Source of the DNA: Fibrobacter sp.
Lineage (GTDB): Bacteria > Fibrobacterota > Fibrobacteria > Fibrobacterales > Fibrobacteraceae
Direction of reading: 5' to 3'
Length of the DNA stretch: 64,000 bases
Assembly (NCBI GenBank): GCA_017503015.1
Contig: JAFVTX010000057.1
Location: 1-64,000 of the forward strand
In this document: positions 60,480 through 64,000 of the stretch, piece by piece
Position numbering within the stretch: the stretch's first letter is position 1
Layout: the number at the start of each line of letters is the position of its first letter
Made by a program: the position numbers and the translations under genes
Notes under the pieces: model-generated
The model's input: the letters and a program-made list of their open reading frames with translations, nothing else
Told to the model about the DNA's origin: nothing
Database searches by the model: none

Positions 60480-60734
60480 TCAATTCCACGCTCCACACCA
60501 CTCATCGGCAATGGGGGTATTAGGGGGCTTGCCCCCTAGGCGAGGGGGTGGAGAGCAACGAAGTGCGAACCGGGGGGAGGCTTCCCCCTTCATAGACCGC
60601 TCGGCTCAATCTTATAACAGAACCTACGATATCGCCTCGCTCTCGCCTCCACGACTCGTTAATACGAGTCGCTTGAGGCTCACGTAAGTCTTTTATACCG
60701 TCATTCCTAGTAGCTAGTAACCACTAATAGGCAA
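60480..60734. repeat. Mosaic repeats upstream of secDF
   Basis: Inverted C unit with TAGGGGGC-TT-GCCCCCTA-type hairpin (about 60530-60558) and inverted A unit GGGGGG-AGGCTT-CCCCC (60572-60588). The structured element also seen at 52967 lies at 60595-60683, and a CTAG-rich stretch (copy 5) at 60705-60734. The segment 60327-60480 shows no gene. Confidence 0.6.
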
Positions 60735-60741
60735 CTTTTTC

Positions 60742-60749
60742 TATCTTTG
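60742..60749 (+). promoter_or_regulatory. TATCTTTG promoter box of secDF
   Basis: Exact TAnnTTTG, 41 nt before the ATG. Confidence 0.5.
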
Positions 60750-60790
60750 CGCGCAAACTTAGCGTATAATGCCTTATTAAGGGATTACAA

Positions 60791-63469
60791 ATGAACAAAC
60801 ATAAATTTGGAATGCGGGAATTTATCATTCTCCTTGTAATAGCACTTTCGGCCTATACCGTGTGGCCCTCTATCCAGGTCCACTCCAGGAAGGGCGACGA
60901 AAAGAAGGCTTTCCTTAAGGAAAATCCGAAGCTGGGCTCCAAGTCCATCAATTTCGGTCTGGACCTGGCCGGCGGTACCAGCATCACGCTGGAAATCGAC
61001 AAGTCCGGCCTGAAGCCGAACGAGGACATCAAGGACATCCAGGCCCAGTCCCTGGAAATCATCCGTAACCGTGTGGACCAGTTCGGTCTTTCCGAACCCC
61101 AGATTTCCCCCTCCGGCGATGACCGCATCTTGGTGGAACTGGCCGGCGTGGACGACTCTACCGCCAAGTCCCTGGTGGGTTCTACCGCCAAGCTGGAATT
61201 CAAGATTTTGGCCGAATCCGAGAAGTTTACCCAGGTGGTTGGCCTTATCGACCAGTACCTGACCCGTCAGACTACCGACATCGTGGCTGACTCCGCTGCA
61301 ACGGACTCTACGGCTGCCGCCAAGGATTCCACCGTGGCCGCCGCTAACGCTGCTACAGCCGACAGCGCCAAGCCAGCTGCCGACACGGCGAAGGCCCTTT
61401 CCGACGACGAACTTTTGGGCAAGGCCCCCGCAGCCGAAGTTGCCGCCACCGATTCTGCCAAGGAAGCCGCTCCTGCCGAGGGTGAACCTGCCAGCGAGGT
61501 CGGGACTGCCCTCAGCGCCTATTACCTGTCCTTCGGTAACGGCGGCTTTATCGCCGAAGAGAACATCGAAAAGGTGAAGAAGCTCCTGGAGACCGAAGGG
61601 GTCCAGAAGCTGATCCCCCGCGACGTGAACTTTGCCTTCGGCAGCGGTCTCGAACCGGTGCAGCGCGGCTCCAAGATCAAGGCCAAGCGCCTCTACTTGC
61701 TCAAGCGCCGTGCCGAAATGGGTGGCGACGACATCGTTGACGCCCGTCCCTATCGTGTAAGCGACGGTACCAATGCCGGTGAAGTGGCCGTCTCCCTGAA
61801 GTTCGGCGGTATCGGCCCCAAGAAGTTCTCCGCTGTCACGGCTGCCAACATCGGCAAGCAGATGGCCATCGTTCTCGACAACCAGGTTATTTCTGCTCCT
61901 GTGATTCGTGACCGTATCCCCAACGGCGACGCCCAGATTACCGGTCTTGACGACATGGCCGAGGCCAACCGTCTGGCGGTGGTTCTCCGTGCCGGTGCCC
62001 TCAAGGCTCCTATGAAGATTATTGAAAGCCGTAGCGTGGGTGCTACCCTCGGTGAAGAAAACATCGTCCAGGGCTTCGGCTCAGGTGCTATCGGCCTTAT
62101 CCTCTGCTTGGTGTTCATGGTGGCCTACTACCGCCTGGGAGGCCTTATCGCTAGCTTCGGTATGGTCATCAACACCTTGGTGACTGCCGCCGTGATGTCC
62201 GTGTTCAACGCCACCCTGACTCTCCCGGGTATTGCCGGTTTCATCTTGGTGGTGGGTATGTCTCTCGACGCCAACGTGATTATTTACGAACGTATTCGTG
62301 AAGAACTGAAGAACGGCCTTACCGCCCGCGCCGCCGTGGCCAAGGGTTACGAACGGGCCTTCAGCGCCATCTTGGACTCCAACCTGACCACCGTGCTTAC
62401 CGGCCTTATCCTCTACAAGATCGGTACGGGTTCCGTGAAGGGTTTCGGTCTCACGCTGACTATCGGTATCCTGACCTCCCTCTTCTGCGCCATCACCGTG
62501 ACCCGCGCCATTCTCGACTGGCGCCTGGCCAAGGCCGACAGGACTACGCTCTCCATCGGTAACGGTTTCAAGGCCATCAACGAGGCGAACCTCCAGATTA
62601 TCCCCAACCGCCGTCGCTTTGGCCTGATATCTTGCATCCTTATTGTTGCAAGTATCGCCTGTGTCGCCGTCAAGGGATTCGATTTCAGCATCGACTTCAC
62701 CGGTGGCCAGGTCTATACGGTCCAGTATCAGGATGACGGCAAGCACGAGAAGGACCTGAGCGGTGCTCTCTCTGCGGCAGGCATCGACGGTGCGAAAGTT
62801 CGCACCCTGGGCGGTACCTCTGCCAACTCCTACCAGATCAGCATGCGCGCCTCCGACGACGTGAATTTCGAAGACAAGATGGCCGAAGCCTTTGCCAAGG
62901 CAGGCCAGAAGTGCGAAATCGTGGCCAAGGACAACGTGGGCCCCACCATCGGTAAGGAACTCCGTTTCAACGCTATCTTGTCTGTAATTCTCGCCTGGCT
63001 CGGCATTCTGCTCTATGTGTGGTTCCGTTTCGGCAAGTTCGGTCTCGGCTTCGGTGTGGCGGCGGTGCTTGGCCTGGTCCACGACACCATCATCACCCTG
63101 GGCTTCATCTCGGCCTTCAGCCTGTCTTTCGACGGAGCCCTGATTGCCTCGCTCTTGACCATGATTGGTTACTCCGTGAACGACACCATCGTGAACTTCG
63201 ACCGTATCCGTGAAAATACCGCCGTGTTCGGCTCCGGCAACTTCGCAGAGACCATCAACAAGTCCCTGAACCAGTGCTTCAGCCGCACCATGGTGACCTC
63301 TCTCACCACCTTGTTCGTGTGCGTGATCCTCGCCGTGAAGGGCGGTTCCTCCATCCGCGACTTCGGCCTGGTGCAGTGCTTCGGTATCCTCATCGGTACC
63401 TACTCTTCTGTGTGCATCTGCTCTCCCATCGTTCTCTGGTGGAGCAAGAAGTTCAAGAAGGGTGTGTAA
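60791..63469 (+). CDS. secDF: Fused protein translocase subunits SecD-SecF
   Basis: 892 residues. SecD part: FGLDLAGGTSITLEI, IIRNRVDQFGLSEPQI, FKILAES, then LTGLDDMAEANRLAVVLRAGAL and SRSVGATLGEENIVQG with the membrane motif VVGMSLDANVIIYERIREE. SecF part from about 600: FSIDFTGGQVYTVQY, VGPTIGKELRFNA, MIGYSVNDTIVNFDRIREN. Proton-driven partner of SecYEG. Residues about 156-236 are an Ala/Asp/Ser/Thr-rich insert (runs such as DSAATDSTAAAKDSTVAAAN) in the first periplasmic domain, not typical of SecD. Two-in-one SecDF also occurs in Bacillus and Bacteroidota. Confidence 0.95.
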   Translation: MNKHKFGMREFIILLVIALSAYTVWPSIQVHSRKGDEKKAFLKENPKLGSKSINFGLDLAGGTSITLEIDKSGLKPNEDIKDIQAQSLEIIRNRVDQFGLSEPQISPSGDDRILVELAGVDDSTAKSLVGSTAKLEFKILAESEKFTQVVGLIDQYLTRQTTDIVADSAATDSTAAAKDSTVAAANAATADSAKPAADTAKALSDDELLGKAPAAEVAATDSAKEAAPAEGEPASEVGTALSAYYLSFGNGGFIAEENIEKVKKLLETEGVQKLIPRDVNFAFGSGLEPVQRGSKIKAKRLYLLKRRAEMGGDDIVDARPYRVSDGTNAGEVAVSLKFGGIGPKKFSAVTAANIGKQMAIVLDNQVISAPVIRDRIPNGDAQITGLDDMAEANRLAVVLRAGALKAPMKIIESRSVGATLGEENIVQGFGSGAIGLILCLVFMVAYYRLGGLIASFGMVINTLVTAAVMSVFNATLTLPGIAGFILVVGMSLDANVIIYERIREELKNGLTARAAVAKGYERAFSAILDSNLTTVLTGLILYKIGTGSVKGFGLTLTIGILTSLFCAITVTRAILDWRLAKADRTTLSIGNGFKAINEANLQIIPNRRRFGLISCILIVASIACVAVKGFDFSIDFTGGQVYTVQYQDDGKHEKDLSGALSAAGIDGAKVRTLGGTSANSYQISMRASDDVNFEDKMAEAFAKAGQKCEIVAKDNVGPTIGKELRFNAILSVILAWLGILLYVWFRFGKFGLGFGVAAVLGLVHDTIITLGFISAFSLSFDGALIASLLTMIGYSVNDTIVNFDRIRENTAVFGSGNFAETINKSLNQCFSRTMVTSLTTLFVCVILAVKGGSSIRDFGLVQCFGILIGTYSSVCICSPIVLWWSKKFKKGV

Positions 63470-63528
63470 TTAGATCGCTTCGCTTGTAGAACGCCGCTGC
63501 GCGGCTACAGACGAAAGGCGAAAGATTT

Positions 63529-63555
63529 CCCTGGCTTCGGCCGGGGATTTTTTTT
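63529..63555 (+). terminator. Terminator after secDF
   Basis: CCCTGGC-TTCG-GCCGGGG (7 bp with one G-T pair, UUCG loop), A, then eight T. Confidence 0.9.
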
Positions 63556-63596
63556 GATTTCTCTCGTCTCCCGTCTTTCGTCTCCCGTCTAAATTC

Positions 63597-63604
63597 TATA
63601 TTTA
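63597..63604 (+). promoter_or_regulatory. TATATTTA promoter box of the corA-like gene
   Basis: TAnnTTTR match 26 nt before the ATG; GGGGGCG lies between. Confidence 0.4.
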
Positions 63605-63630
63605 CCCCCGTTCGATAAAAGGGGGCGCCT

Positions 63631-64000
63631 ATGCTCAAGTATTACAAAATCGAAGCCGGTCGCCTGGCGGTCGCACCCAACGAAGATGCCGCCGACATCG
63701 TGATGATGGGCTCCCTCAGCCAGGAACAGCGCAGCGTCCTGGTCAAGGAATACGAGATTACCGAACATACCATCGCCTCCGCATTCGACTCCGACGAGCT
63801 TTCCCGTATCGAATACGACGACGATTTCACCACCATCGTGTTCAAGAAGCCCAAGAACTATTCCGCCGCCGACAACTTCCAGTTCCGGGTGGAATCCTTC
63901 GGCATCTTCATCTTCAAGGACTGGGTGCTGCTCCTGACCGACAGCGACATCCCGGTGATGGACGAAAAGCGTTTCTCGAAAATCGACAGCCTGAACACCT
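63631..64000 (+). CDS. CorA-family divalent cation transporter, N-terminal part
   Basis: 123 residues, cut by the right edge of the window. The cytoplasmic N-terminal domain is of CorA type: MLKYYKIEAGRLAV, the conserved SDELSRIEYDDDFTTIVFKKP (equivalent of the DE-x-PR-x-E-x-y-DD-y motif), and FGIFIFKDWVLLLTDSDIPVMD. The membrane part with the GMN motif is beyond the window, so the call rests on the N-terminal domain. Confidence 0.8.
   Translation, partial: MLKYYKIEAGRLAVAPNEDAADIVMMGSLSQEQRSVLVKEYEITEHTIASAFDSDELSRIEYDDDFTTIVFKKPKNYSAADNFQFRVESFGIFIFKDWVLLLTDSDIPVMDEKRFSKIDSLNT

Overview
The window looks like a chromosomal segment of a Fibrobacter (phylum Fibrobacterota, FCB group). The clearest marker is a tandem family of lipoproteins carrying the 'Fibrobacter succinogenes major paralogous' (FISUMP) domain. 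Supporting signs are Ser-rich linkers after lipoboxes, secreted proteins with type IX-secretion-like C-terminal tails, and Bacteroidota-style promoter boxes (TAnnTTTG) before many genes. I see no rRNA, tRNA, CRISPR array, transposase or prophage.

Layout. 1-2.4 kb: an AT-rich accessory patch with a membrane protein cut by the window edge and two divergent proteins of the uracil-DNA-glycosylase fold, followed by a WYL-domain regulator. 3.7-8.3 kb: dnaB-mlaE-mlaF, then cysS. 8.3-14.7 kb: a secreted DUF4874/DUF4832-type protein, a 42-codon gene with its own terminator, a three-domain MFS/acyltransferase/acyl-ACP synthetase fusion and a metallo-beta-lactamase-fold hydrolase. 14.7-21.7 kb: nnrD, a CBM9-like protein, spoVG behind a textbook sigma-54 promoter, a ComM/YifB ATPase, folB, an acidic envelope protein, pgk and a small redox-type protein. 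22-31 kb: envelope proteins, hisH, ispF, a class A acid phosphatase next to a Na/Pi cotransporter (a plausible phosphate-scavenging pair), a divergent SAH-hydrolase-like protein and an amino-acid:sodium symporter. 31-39.6 kb: a large hybrid histidine kinase, gltX, a zinc-ribbon/BON-like protein, a second WYL regulator and queA. 39.6-50.5 kb: hpt, a GH57-type enzyme, metH, malQ and a GH13 amylase; the three glucan enzymes suggest glycogen or maltodextrin turnover. 50.5-60.8 kb: an accessory region rich in repeats, with a cassette-like array of three small genes that share one leader repeat, flanking long direct repeats, five tandem FISUMP lipoproteins and a DUF4143-type ATPase. 60.8 kb to the end: a fused secDF and the start of a CorA-type transporter.

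The most unusual content is non-coding. (1) A leader repeat of about 36 bp precedes each gene of the small-gene array and supplies its ribosome binding site, and in places also the stop codon of the gene before it. (2) A structured repeat occurs in two copies whose stems differ by compensatory changes. (3) A 50-nt repeat with nested stems sits on both sides of the array. (4) Several genes appear to be transcribed without leaders from TAnnTTTG boxes placed about 5 nt before the start codon. (5) A palindromic intergenic repeat has been absorbed, in frame, into a lipoprotein signal peptide.
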